The notes beneath the pieces were generated by a model, which did not search any database, was not told the DNA's origin, and was given only the letters and a program-made list of their open reading frames with translations. From an uncultured Odoribacter sp. (GTDB lineage: Bacteria; Bacteroidota; Bacteroidia; Bacteroidales; Marinifilaceae): a DNA stretch of 9,743 nucleotides. The stretch spans positions 1 to 9,743 of the forward strand of contig URJC01000071.1 in assembly GCA_900548135.1 (NCBI GenBank), given 5' to 3'. Of the stretch, positions 1-7,765 are shown one piece after another (positions within the stretch are counted from its first letter, which is position 1; every line of letters begins with the position of its first letter). The translations under genes and the position numbers were made by a program.

Positions 1-1041
1 ACGCTGAAAGCGGACAAATATATTTTTGCGGGAATAAATCTGACTCCAGCCATCATTAACGAAATCGAAGCCAAGGGGTTCGGAGCTTTCAATTACAAGG
101 AATTTGAACAAAGCGTCAGTGATTTAACAAGTACAGTTAATGGTTTCGTTATGTTTAACGCCTCTTATCCCACACTTACTCCCGGAAATGCTTTACCCAC
201 TTCAAAAGATGCTGCAACAGCCAACCCCATATCTATACAGATGGCCCGGGTAGTTGCTAAAGCAGCCGTTTTTAAAGGCTTGAATTTTACCATAAATGGT
301 GGAGGAGAAATGCAAAATATCACTTTCGGTTGGAGAAATATCAACAAACAATTTTATTTTATACCCAAAATAGACGGGGGGATCATCAAAGATTATAATT
401 GGGACAGTTATAATACCAATGATTTTGTACGGGGAACAGATACTATTCCTATAAATGCCAATGGAGCCACTCCTTCTCAATTTACTTACGCACTTGAAAA
501 TACGTTCAACTATACCCCGAATGTTTCTTTGATCGACCAATCTACTTTTTTAAGTATCAGGGGACAGTTCCGGCCCGACCAAATCATCCAGATAAAGGGT
601 TCAACGACGCCTCAAACTTCGGATGATTTTGAAACGGTGGACAATCCCAATGGTTATGGCACTTTCTACGTTGTTCGCACAGACGATGGTATCAGCAACT
701 ATTTCATAAAATCAACAGATGCCGAACAATATGCACAACTTTGTATCAACAATGCCGCAGGTATGCCCAAACTTACCGGAAGTTATGTTGTAGCAGACAA
801 TACTTACACCAATGGCATGTGTTATTACCATGTACTTGTTAATAGCGCTGCCAGCGGGCAATATACCCCTTACGGCATCTATCGGAATCAATACTATCGG
901 TTGACACTTAACTCAATACAGGCTCCGGGCAATCCTAATGACAATTTTGATCATAACGAGGTTATCAGTCCCAATACCTGGATCGATGTTGATATTACAG
1001 TCAACGACTGGGAAGTCGTCGATGAAGATCGTGATCTATAA
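1..1041 (+). CDS. Mfa1-like type V fimbrial shaft subunit (fimbrillin), 5' end outside window
   Basis: The frame is open from base 1, so this is the C-terminal 346 residues of a longer protein, not a gene starting at 151. The fold type is suggested by the second half: a GMCYYHVLVN segment, a YGIYRNQYYRLTLNSI segment, and a terminal beta strand (VDITVNDWEVVDEDRDL). This layout is known from the C-terminal domain of Mfa1/FimA-class fimbrillins of Bacteroidales, where the last strand takes part in donor-strand polymerisation. An N-domain-like helix reading ARVVAKAAVF lies near visible residue 80. By family knowledge these are lipoprotein precursors that are exported, cleaved and polymerised into surface fimbriae for adhesion; the signal peptide is off the left edge. 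The anchor gene begins 34 bases downstream, the usual shaft-anchor order. Shaft is preferred over tip subunit because of that position. The assignment rests on motif memory, without an alignment. Confidence 0.8.
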   Translation, partial: TLKADKYIFAGINLTPAIINEIEAKGFGAFNYKEFEQSVSDLTSTVNGFVMFNASYPTLTPGNALPTSKDAATANPISIQMARVVAKAAVFKGLNFTINGGGEMQNITFGWRNINKQFYFIPKIDGGIIKDYNWDSYNTNDFVRGTDTIPINANGATPSQFTYALENTFNYTPNVSLIDQSTFLSIRGQFRPDQIIQIKGSTTPQTSDDFETVDNPNGYGTFYVVRTDDGISNYFIKSTDAEQYAQLCINNAAGMPKLTGSYVVADNTYTNGMCYYHVLVNSAASGQYTPYGIYRNQYYRLTLNSIQAPGNPNDNFDHNEVISPNTWIDVDITVNDWEVVDEDRDL

Positions 1042-1075
1042 AATTAAAACCATGTGCAACCTACGGACAGCCAAT

Positions 1076-1966
1076 ATGAAACAAATCTTGTTTCTCATGA
1101 TAACCCTATGGCTATCCGCAGGTTGTTTGCGTGAAAACCGTTCCGGATGTAGTGACGGTCTTTTAGTAAAATTCCATTATATTACTTCCGATGGCCTTTC
1201 CCGTAATTCCGGATCACTGTTAACCGGTTACTTATCTGTCTTTGTTTTCAACGAAAACGGACTTTTTACTTGTGTAAAAAAAGATTCAGCCACTCCTATA
1301 AATGATCATTACACCATGTTGTTGCCCCTTTACGAGGGCCAATATCAATTTGTCGCCTGGGCTGGTCTATCAGATAGCTACACGCTTTCTGCCTGCCATC
1401 CCAATCAAACCCGTATCGAAGACTTTATTTTACGATTAAGACGGGATCCCGGAAATAAGATCCCTATTTCCCCTTCATTACTCTATCAGGGTTGGCATGA
1501 AACAGTAACACTGCACCCATACGAAACAACGGAAATCACAATAGGTCTCCAACGTATCACGAACTCAATTCAGGTCATTGTTCATTATGCAACTCCAGAA
1601 ATATCACCCGCCATCAGTATAGAAGATAATAATGGCGCGTATAACTATCGTGGAGAAATCATATCCGAGCAGTTATTGTATTATTCACCGCACTCAGCCT
1701 ATTCTCCGGACTCAGCCAATACCTGGACTGCCCATTTTAACATTATGCGCCTGCAAGACGATAGTGATGCCCGGCTCAAAATATATAACTCCGCAAATGA
1801 ACTACAATACAATGAAAGTTTAATAACCGGCTTGTTAGGAGCCCATCCGGATATCAATTTTAATACAGATCACGACTTTATCATAGAAATTAGCCTGGAC
1901 AGCTATTATATTCCCGTCAGTATCCGGATTAATGGATGGGAAATCATTCCCGAAGACATCAACTAA
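1076..1966 (+). CDS. FimB/Mfa2-family fimbrial anchor lipoprotein
   Basis: Protein of 296 residues from the ATG at 1076. That start is preferred because it gives a textbook lipoprotein signal: MKQ, a hydrophobic stretch (residues 4-13), then the lipobox LSAGC with the acylated cysteine at residue 17. An in-frame ATG at 1052 and earlier alternative starts would bury this signal, and the earliest would overlap the shaft gene. After the lipobox come a CSDGLLVKFHY segment, a GYLSVFVFNENGLF segment (about 51-64) and an LYEGQYQFVAWAGL segment (85-98). These are typical of the FimB/Mfa2 (DUF1812) family, outer-membrane lipoproteins that hold the fimbrial base and limit its length. The C-terminus (IRINGWEIIPEDIN) resembles the end of the preceding shaft subunit. 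It is probably co-transcribed with that gene. No accessory tip genes follow on this strand. Confidence 0.85.
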   Translation: MKQILFLMITLWLSAGCLRENRSGCSDGLLVKFHYITSDGLSRNSGSLLTGYLSVFVFNENGLFTCVKKDSATPINDHYTMLLPLYEGQYQFVAWAGLSDSYTLSACHPNQTRIEDFILRLRRDPGNKIPISPSLLYQGWHETVTLHPYETTEITIGLQRITNSIQVIVHYATPEISPAISIEDNNGAYNYRGEIISEQLLYYSPHSAYSPDSANTWTAHFNIMRLQDDSDARLKIYNSANELQYNESLITGLLGAHPDINFNTDHDFIIEISLDSYYIPVSIRINGWEIIPEDIN

Positions 1967-2021
1967 GATTTTTTCGTTCCTATAGACAACCTCAGCAACT
2001 TCATCAGTAAATATAAATAAC

Positions 2022-2055
2022 TTGATCTATTTACCCGCCAAATATTGTATCTTTG
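2022..2055 (+). promoter_or_regulatory. Predicted Bacteroidota-type promoter of the Crp/Fnr gene
   Basis: TATCTTTG at 2048-2055 is an exact match to the Bacteroidota -7 box TAnnTTTG. A TTG at 2022-2024 lies 23 bases upstream and can serve as the -33 element, at the long end of normal spacing. Transcription would begin about 2062, giving a leader of roughly 18 bases. This places a possible TTG start at 2053 inside the promoter and supports the ATG at 2080. Confidence 0.6.
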
Positions 2056-2079
2056 TATACTCAAATACTTCATCAAATC

Positions 2080-2649
2080 ATGGAAACATTCATGGATAAG
2101 TTCAGACAAAAATACAACCTCTCAGCAACCGATCTCCGGACATTGCTCAATCACATGCAGGAAGCCCGGTTTAAGAAAAAAGAAATGATCGTCAACGAAG
2201 GGGAACGCAACAACAATCTGTATTTACTAAAAGAAGGTATTTGGCGTGCCCATTATTTAAAAGATGAAACAGATACCACCATCTGGTTTGCTTCTGCCGG
2301 AGAAGTTGCCTTTTCGATTTGGGGATATGCAGACAATTCAGTATCCCAAATCTCAATAGAAGCCTGTTGCGACAGTATAGCCTACTACATTTCCCGTCAA
2401 GAACTAACCCAATTATTTGATTCTTCACTTGGATTGGCCAACCTGGGACGCCGTCTGATGGAACAGCAATTACTGACTACTGAAAACTGGCTTCTCAGTA
2501 GCGGCAGTCCACGTGCCAAAGAACGTTATCTCACCCTGATCCGCCAAACACCAGAATTACTGCAATACGTCCCGCAAAAATACATTGCTTCTTATCTCTG
2601 GATTACTCCTCAGTCATTAAGCCGGATACGGGCACAAATCAAACTTTAA
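2080..2649 (+). CDS. Crp/Fnr-family transcriptional regulator
   Basis: Protein of 189 residues, the usual size of the short Crp-like regulators of Bacteroidota. The N-terminal two thirds is a cyclic-nucleotide-binding-type beta barrel: FKKKEMIVNEGERNNNLYLLKEG (residues 31-53) is the typical entry, followed by WFASAGEVAF (69-78) in the place of the ligand pocket. I do not see the conserved cAMP-contacting arginine signature of E. coli CRP, so the effector is unknown. A dimerisation helix (about 115-137) precedes a helix-turn-helix in which VPQKYIASYLWITPQSLSRIR (164-184) matches the recognition helix region. The start at 2080 is chosen because the promoter box covers the upstream alternative; an ATG at 2092 is also possible. 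Its own promoter separates it from the fimbrial pair. The esterase gene follows after 117 bases on the same strand and is a possible target. Confidence 0.85.
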   Translation: METFMDKFRQKYNLSATDLRTLLNHMQEARFKKKEMIVNEGERNNNLYLLKEGIWRAHYLKDETDTTIWFASAGEVAFSIWGYADNSVSQISIEACCDSIAYYISRQELTQLFDSSLGLANLGRRLMEQQLLTTENWLLSSGSPRAKERYLTLIRQTPELLQYVPQKYIASYLWITPQSLSRIRAQIKL

Positions 2650-2766
2650 TTATACTGTTACTCCGGTTGTCTGCTATATATTTTCCTTCCTGAATTCCGG
2701 AAATTGTCATCTTTAGAAACACTGTTTTATCTGCTTTCGTATAACTAGCAAATAAAACTTTACATC

Positions 2767-3750
2767 ATGACAACAAACCCAAAGAAAACCCCCGGTTATC
2801 TCGAAGATGAACATCTTAGTATCGGTACCAAAACATATCTGAAGGTATTGAATGCAGGAGATAAACCCGTAGAATCCCTTCCGGTCACGGAAGCCAGAAA
2901 TGTGTTAGCGGACACCCAGGCAAGTGTTGAGGTAGACCTCTCCGGTGTCGAAGAATCAGAAAAAACCATCATCGTCGATGACCACATGATTCTCCTGAAT
3001 ATTCTCCGTCCGGAAGGTAAAACAGAAAAACTACCTGTTTTCATTTTCATTCACGGTGGAGGCTGGGTTTTAGGAGATTACACTACCCATAAACGTCTTG
3101 TCCGGGATCTTGTTGTGGAATCAGGTTACGCCTGTGTATTTATTAACTATACTCCTTCTCCCGAAACCAGATTCCCACAGGCTATCAATGAAATCTATGC
3201 AGCAACCTGTTGGGTTGCTGAACATGGTAACGAAATCCATGTCAACAGCAAGCAACTGGGTATTGTCGGCAATAGTGTAGGTGGCAATATGGCTTTTGTT
3301 ACCAGCATGTTAGCCAAAGAACAAAAAGGTCCGGAGATCAAAATACAAATCCTGATGTGGCCGGTTACGGACGCTAATTTCGATTGGGAATCCTATGAAC
3401 TTTATGGCCAACAGCGTTTTCTTACCACATCATTGATGAAATGGATGTTCAACCAATACCTCAATGCAGAAGATGACCGCCTGAATCCTCATCTGTCTCC
3501 TGTGCAGGCTTCTATCGAGGAACTGCGGGGGTTACCTCCTACGCTGATCGAAGTCGCCGAAAACGACATTCTCCGCGATCAGGGTGAGGCATTAGGCCGG
3601 CGGCTTGATGAAGCCGGAGTTGATGTTACGACCGTCCGCTTCAACGGCGTCATCCATGACTGGGGTATGCTCAATGGATTTGCCAAGCAACCTCCTACAC
3701 ATGCCCTCGTCCTTTTCTCTGCAGCAATGTTAAGAAAATATTTGAGTTAA
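2767..3750 (+). CDS. HSL-family alpha/beta hydrolase (acetyl esterase/lipase-like)
   Basis: Protein of 327 residues, normal for the hormone-sensitive-lipase branch of carboxylesterases. All expected active-site parts are visible: the oxyanion-hole motif HGGGW (96-100), the nucleophile elbow GNSVGG with Ser170, Asp267 in the ENDILRDQG segment, and His297 in VIHDWG. The elbow has Asn and Val where the family more often shows GDSAGG, a mild departure. Residues 1-70 form the usual N-terminal cap that shapes the acyl pocket. There is no signal peptide, so it is probably cytoplasmic and hydrolyses short-chain esters; the natural substrate cannot be told. The ATG at 2767 is the first sensible start. 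No good -7 box is seen in the 117-base gap from the regulator gene, so co-transcription with it is possible. A hairpin terminator lies 22 bases after the stop. Confidence 0.88.
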   Translation: MTTNPKKTPGYLEDEHLSIGTKTYLKVLNAGDKPVESLPVTEARNVLADTQASVEVDLSGVEESEKTIIVDDHMILLNILRPEGKTEKLPVFIFIHGGGWVLGDYTTHKRLVRDLVVESGYACVFINYTPSPETRFPQAINEIYAATCWVAEHGNEIHVNSKQLGIVGNSVGGNMAFVTSMLAKEQKGPEIKIQILMWPVTDANFDWESYELYGQQRFLTTSLMKWMFNQYLNAEDDRLNPHLSPVQASIEELRGLPPTLIEVAENDILRDQGEALGRRLDEAGVDVTTVRFNGVIHDWGMLNGFAKQPPTHALVLFSAAMLRKYLS

Positions 3751-3772
3751 CTTCACTCATATTCATCATCAG

Positions 3773-3802
3773 ACTTCCCGGGAGAATCAAAACCCGGGAA
3801 GT
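3773..3802 (+). terminator. Hairpin terminator after the esterase gene
   Basis: Perfect 10-bp inverted repeat ACTTCCCGGG / CCCGGGAAGT around a 10-base A-rich loop, beginning 22 bases after the esterase stop. The tail after the stem is pyrimidine-rich (ATTCCTCCT) but not a true T run, so termination efficiency is uncertain. It sits between converging units and could act on either strand. Confidence 0.65.
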
Positions 3803-3812
3803 ATTCCTCCTG

Positions 3813-4015
3813 TCATCCGGAACTTCCGGATAATTTCCCATTCAGCTTATCCCAATCCTCCCTGTTCTTCCGTCTCTCCATCCGGCTATCCCCTCCCCGA
3901 TCACATGGGCAATTGCAGCCCCGCATCATAGTATTCAACAAAGTCGACTTACCACAACCTGAAGTCCCCATAATAGCAATTTTAATCCCATCAGGTCATT
4001 TTTATATAAATTCAT
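3813..4015 (-). pseudogene. Remnant of an ABC-transporter ATPase (Walker A only)
   Basis: Ten bases after the permease stop, an ATG at 4015 opens a short frame (MNLYKNDLMG). One frame over, the minus strand reads GIKIAIMGTSGCGKSTLLNT (3989 down to about 3930). This is a full ABC-type Walker A motif (GxSGCGKST), close to that of the MacB/LolD-class ATPases that partner FtsX-type permeases. Joining the two frames needs one extra G in the GGG at 3987-3989. After the P-loop the sequence becomes Arg/Lys/Asp-rich and unrelated, and stops at 3813. There is no Q-loop, LSGGQ signature, Walker B or H-loop, and only about 16 residues precede the P-loop where about 35 are normal. A working ATPase of this class has about 220 residues. 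I infer a deletion remnant of the exporter's ATPase. A different P-loop protein fragment is possible but less likely here. Confidence 0.65.
3815..3831. repeat. Short inverted repeat (ATCCGGAA-C-TTCCGGAT)
   Basis: Perfect 8-bp arms with a single central base, just downstream of the terminator hairpin. It contains two copies of the locally over-represented TCCGGA. The one-base centre makes it more operator-like than hairpin-like, but its position between convergent units gives no target gene, so no function is assigned. Confidence 0.5.
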
Positions 4016-4025
4016 CACCTGTTTT

Positions 4026-4883
4026 TCATTCGCTTTTAAGCCGTTCTGAGGGATTTATCCGCATAATCTTCAATAATTGCGAACCGATAGTCAGCAAAAT
4101 AATGAACAACAAAAGAGCTACAATCACAACAAATGGCCACGGTGTCAACTTGAAATGATAAACATAATTTTCCAGCCAAACATAAACTCCCAAAAACAGC
4201 AACGGTAATGCTATCACAGCTGCCATACCCAACAACCACAAATAATGACGAATAAAGATCCGGGCAATATCGACTAAAGTTGCCCCGTTAATTTTCCGGA
4301 CAGCCATTTCCCGGCTTCTTCTTTCCACCGCCAGCATCATAGATGAATAAATCCCCAATAAACTAATCACCACGCAGACCAAGGTTAATATTCCCATTAA
4401 GAACCCGATTTCCCTCAGATAATCTATATTCGATCCGATTTCATCATACAAAGTTTTGATCCAAAGAGGTGTAAACACATTGACCTGTCCCCTCATTTTG
4501 TTCTCCATAGGCTTCAATACTTCGGGGTCAACGCCAGGTCGTAATTTTACATAAAATGTCCAATTCGGATCCACCGGATCAAAAGGAAGATAAATACAAG
4601 GCACCACTTTAGGATCACTTTCACTAGTCAGAATATCTTCTATTATTCCAACAATATGGTAACTTTTTATCCCCTGCCAATAATCAAAACGAATCTCTTT
4701 ACCCAATGGATTCATTCCCCAACACCGGATAAACTCACGATTTACTACCGCACTCAACATTTCATTTTCGTGGAAAAAGCGTCCCTCTTCCATCCGGGCA
4801 TGAACAAAATCAGGATAATTGGCATCGGTATACATAAAAAAAGTCTGGAATTCCCTTTCTTCTCCAATCCATCCAAGCTCCAA
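4026..4883 (-). pseudogene. FtsX/MacB-like ABC permease, C-terminal part (after frameshift)
   Basis: This is the in-frame continuation of the permease that begins at 6433. It starts without its own ATG; the first codon of the open stretch is TTG at 4883, exactly where the other frame loses family character. About 285 residues remain: the end of the second MacB-type periplasmic domain (residues 1-150 of the stretch), then three membrane segments at about 161-183, 214-236 and 249-270. The cytoplasmic FtsX motif ERRSREMAVRKINGAT (187-202) lies after the first of these segments, where it would contact the ATPase. The normal family ending (INPSERLKSE) and stop are present, so only the frameshift is wrong. 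As a free protein it would lack the N-terminal half and is unlikely to function. Confidence 0.8.
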
Positions 4884-6433
4884 TAGTCAGCACCTACACT
4901 CCAGAGACAAAGCAATGAATTACCATTTCTGACAGCCATTTCCAGATAAGGATTTGAATTTACCATGTTTTGAAAATCAACCCGAATAGGTTCGAGCTTA
5001 TCCCCATTCAGAGGAAACTCATAAATTCTCTTACACTCTTCCAAAGATAATTTCCCCATCATGCGCTGCTGCAAATAGAGTTGCTGGGCATACAGAAAGT
5101 AGGCTCCCCCTCCCAGTAACATACAAATCATCAGTTGCAATCCCAATAATAAATTTTGTACTACCGACCTATGACGTATATTCCCCCCATCTTGTAAACT
5201 CCGGAGCAATGGTATATGCCGTATCTTCTTTAAGCTCACCCAGGCAATCATCAGCATACACCCCAATACCAACAGAGCATATTCCAACAGACAGACTCCT
5301 GACTTTACCATCCAATGTAACCGGTCATCAAAATAAAAATAGCCGGAAATATCTTCTGTAAATAAATGGGACATTACTTCCAACAAAAGTAAAGCAACAA
5401 ACACTGACATCATCACAGACAATATGATCTCTATTGCAAACATACGAAAAATCACCTGGGGAACAGCACCGGAAATCTCCCGGACAGCATATTCTTTCTG
5501 CCGGTTAAGGATACGACCTGACATGAACAATACATAATTAAAGACAGCAGTCAACAAGACCAAAAATCCGATTCCCGCAAAAATCAGAGGAAAAGTCCAA
5601 CGTGACTCAGCCCCCCAGTTACCCCTAACCTCAAGATAAGGACATAGCCTTTGTGGAACGTTCATCTGTGCTTTCAACTCCGGATGCTTGTCTAACCAAA
5701 TAGCTATCTTCTCATTTACTTTCTCATAATGAATCCCAGGACGAAGTTTAAATAATACCTCAGCATGACTCTGATAATGCCCTGATTTGGTTTTTTCATC
5801 AGCCGGATTCAATAACACGCCAGCCATTGATTCAAAATCCGTTTGTGAAGGAAAATCCTCCATGACGGCAGCCACCCGATAGAGATCATTTGTATTATCA
5901 AAATCCCGGATATCCGTAAAAGTACACCCCACTACTTCTGTCGTTCCAAAAATACGTCTAGCACCAGCAAGAGTTAATATCACTGCATCTGGTTGTTTCT
6001 TCACCGTTTCCCAATTTCCCTGCAACAATTTAAAACCAAAAAAATCCATGAATGAGCTGTCCGTATAAAGAAAAAATTCTTTTCTCCAGGTTTTGGTTCC
6101 ATTTTCCTGTTCCACCACGCACATCTTATCGGAATAACCTCCCAGATTAAAAAAGACCACCGCCTTATTAATCTCCGGAAATTCATCCCGGATAGACCGG
6201 GCTATTCCTGCATCTACCAACGGAAACATATCATAATCTGAATTAGAAGTCACTAAAGAATAAAGATGCTTCACATCCGGCATTCTCCGGTTCCACATTA
6301 ATTCATCCCGCAACTGGTCATTACACAATACAAAACTGGTTAAACCTACCGCCAATCCCAATAAACTGATCACGGTTTGTTGCTTATATTTCAGCAAATT
6401 CCGCCACGCTATTTTTAAATCATGTTTAAACAT
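4754..6433 (-). pseudogene. FtsX/MacB-like ABC permease, N-terminal part (frameshifted near 4883)
   Basis: The frame starts at an ATG (6433) with MFKHDLKIAWRNLLKYK, the typical opening of Bacteroidota FtsX-type exporter permeases. In order it shows a first membrane helix (about 20-37), a MacB-type periplasmic domain (40-280), membrane segments at about 281-304, 332-353 and 378-399, a fifth at 427-448, and the start of a second periplasmic domain. The cytoplasmic motif RQKEYAVREISGA (311-323) is present. After Tyr517 (codon at 4885-4883) family character ends and about 42 out-of-frame residues run to a stop at 4754. One additional T there restores the true continuation, giving an 802-residue protein, the usual family length. 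The hlyD-like gene lies 50 bases upstream. A real mutation is most likely; a sequencing or assembly error in a short T run is the alternative. No slippery heptamer for programmed shifting is seen. Confidence 0.82.
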
Positions 6434-6483
6434 CCTTTTCCGGTAACAAAGTTCTGATCCCCACTGTCATTTTCCCCTTAATC

Positions 6484-7734
6484 TCATTTTATGATCAACT
6501 CTTCCACATCGCCAAACCGCTCATAACCTGAGACAATCACCCGATCTCCCTGTTTCAGCCCCTCCAGAATCTCATATTGACGGGGATTCTGCCGCCCAAC
6601 AGAAATTGGTACTTTCACTGCTCTATCTCCGGATGCATTCAATTTATAAATCCACTGTCCTCCCGTATATTGGAAAAAATCACCTTTAGGAATAGTCACA
6701 GCATCTTCGGGCTGTCCCAACTCTATCTGTATCCGATAGCTCTTACCTATACGCACATTATCGGGTTTATCTTCAGTAAATACCAAATCTACATCAAAAT
6801 TACGATCCTTTACTTCTGGTACCACTTTCGTAATCCGCAGGGGAAACTTTTGATTCTGGTAATTCACCATGGCCGGTAAACCGGTTGTCACCCGGTCGAT
6901 ATAATACTCATTCAATGCAGCATGTATTTTAAACTGATCCAACACTTTTATTTCTGCAATACTCTCCCCGGTACCCACTTGTTGTCCGGGAGTAACTTTA
7001 ATAAAACTCAGCTGTCCGCTGACCGGAGCTTTTACCACAAGCTTATCCAACCTTTCACAGGCACGGCTGAATTTCTTTTTTTCTCTTTCCAAATCATTGT
7101 TCATCAATTCCTGACGAATAATAGTCACCGTCGAATCATGACGCAAACCTTCCAATTGAAGTGCAGTATTGGCTTTTTTGTATTCATACTCGTCCCTTGA
7201 AACCTCTAACTGAGCTTTACTCTTTACCCCCATGCGAAATTCTTCCTCATCTAATCTGTAGCTTTTCTCCAAACGTTTCAATTCATAAGCAGCTTGCAAC
7301 ATCTGTTGTTTCAGATTCAAACTCTTTTGCTCCATTTCAATCTTCTTTTCCCGAAATCCCATCAATTGTTTATCCAGATCATCTTTCTGATCTTCTATAC
7401 TACGCTTTAATTCCGGATTAGTAAGCAACAAAATGGTATCTCCTTTCTCCAGCATCATACCTTCTTCACCTATAATCCGTTCTACACTCCCTCCTTCACG
7501 GGTATTCACTTTCAAAGTCAGAATAGGTTGCACAATCCCTTCCACGTCCACATATTCCAGAAATTTTCCTAAAACCACATCCTCTATCCCGATTCTTTCC
7601 TGATCGATTCGCAACTTCCGGCCCCCGGAAGAAGCAACAATCACATAAATAAAAAAAACAACAAACAGTACCCCTGCAATCAAATAATTCCGGTAACGTA
7701 TACAAAACGGCTTTTTTTCTAAAATACGGTCCAT
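6484..7734 (-). CDS. HlyD/AcrA-type periplasmic adaptor (membrane fusion protein)
   Basis: Protein of 416 residues from the ATG at 7734 (MDRILEKKPF, a common opening in this family in Bacteroidota); a GTG two codons earlier is less likely. One N-terminal membrane helix (17-34) anchors it in the inner membrane. Then come a split lipoyl-like domain with a TREGGSVERIIGEEG segment (78-92), a long charged coiled coil (about 108-228) that forms the hairpin toward the outer membrane channel, and the second lipoyl half VKAPVSGQLSFIKVTPGQQV (234-253). Beta-barrel and membrane-proximal domains follow, with VTIPKGDFF (346-354) and an EGLKQGDRVIVSGYE segment near the end. It lies 31 bases after the tolC-like gene and 50 before the permease, so it is the second gene of the exporter operon. 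The frame is intact. It would bridge permease and outer membrane channel; the transported substrate is unknown. Confidence 0.88.
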   Translation of the reverse strand: MDRILEKKPFCIRYRNYLIAGVLFVVFFIYVIVASSGGRKLRIDQERIGIEDVVLGKFLEYVDVEGIVQPILTLKVNTREGGSVERIIGEEGMMLEKGDTILLLTNPELKRSIEDQKDDLDKQLMGFREKKIEMEQKSLNLKQQMLQAAYELKRLEKSYRLDEEEFRMGVKSKAQLEVSRDEYEYKKANTALQLEGLRHDSTVTIIRQELMNNDLEREKKKFSRACERLDKLVVKAPVSGQLSFIKVTPGQQVGTGESIAEIKVLDQFKIHAALNEYYIDRVTTGLPAMVNYQNQKFPLRITKVVPEVKDRNFDVDLVFTEDKPDNVRIGKSYRIQIELGQPEDAVTIPKGDFFQYTGGQWIYKLNASGDRAVKVPISVGRQNPRQYEILEGLKQGDRVIVSGYERFGDVEELIIK

Positions 7735-7765
7735 ATTCACTTAAATATTTTAACAATATCAAAAT

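Noticed and set aside
202..540. Minus-strand open frame opposite the fimbrillin gene
   Set aside because: The plus frame is open for the whole stretch and has family motifs; the reverse product has low-complexity hydrophobic character and no start context.
938..1075. Longer N-terminus for the anchor protein, overlapping the fimbrillin gene
   Set aside because: It would place about 46 residues before a complete lipoprotein signal peptide, which is incompatible with export.
2701..2716. CATCTTTA as a -7 promoter box for the esterase gene
   Set aside because: It departs from TAnnTTTG at two fixed positions and has no TTG at a suitable distance upstream.
3751..4025. Mobile element or attachment site as cause of the ATPase loss
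   Set aside because: No transposase fragment, terminal inverted repeat pair, target duplication or tRNA end was visible; a plain deletion explains what is seen.
3913..4158. Plus-strand open frame beginning in the spacer and running into the permease 3' end
   Set aside because: It is antisense to the ATPase remnant and permease, which carry clear family motifs; its own product shows no recognisable features.
4880..4890. Programmed -1 ribosomal frameshift joining the permease halves
   Set aside because: A -1 shift would restore the frame, but no X-XXY-YYZ slippery heptamer or evident downstream structure is present, and FtsX permeases are not known to use one.
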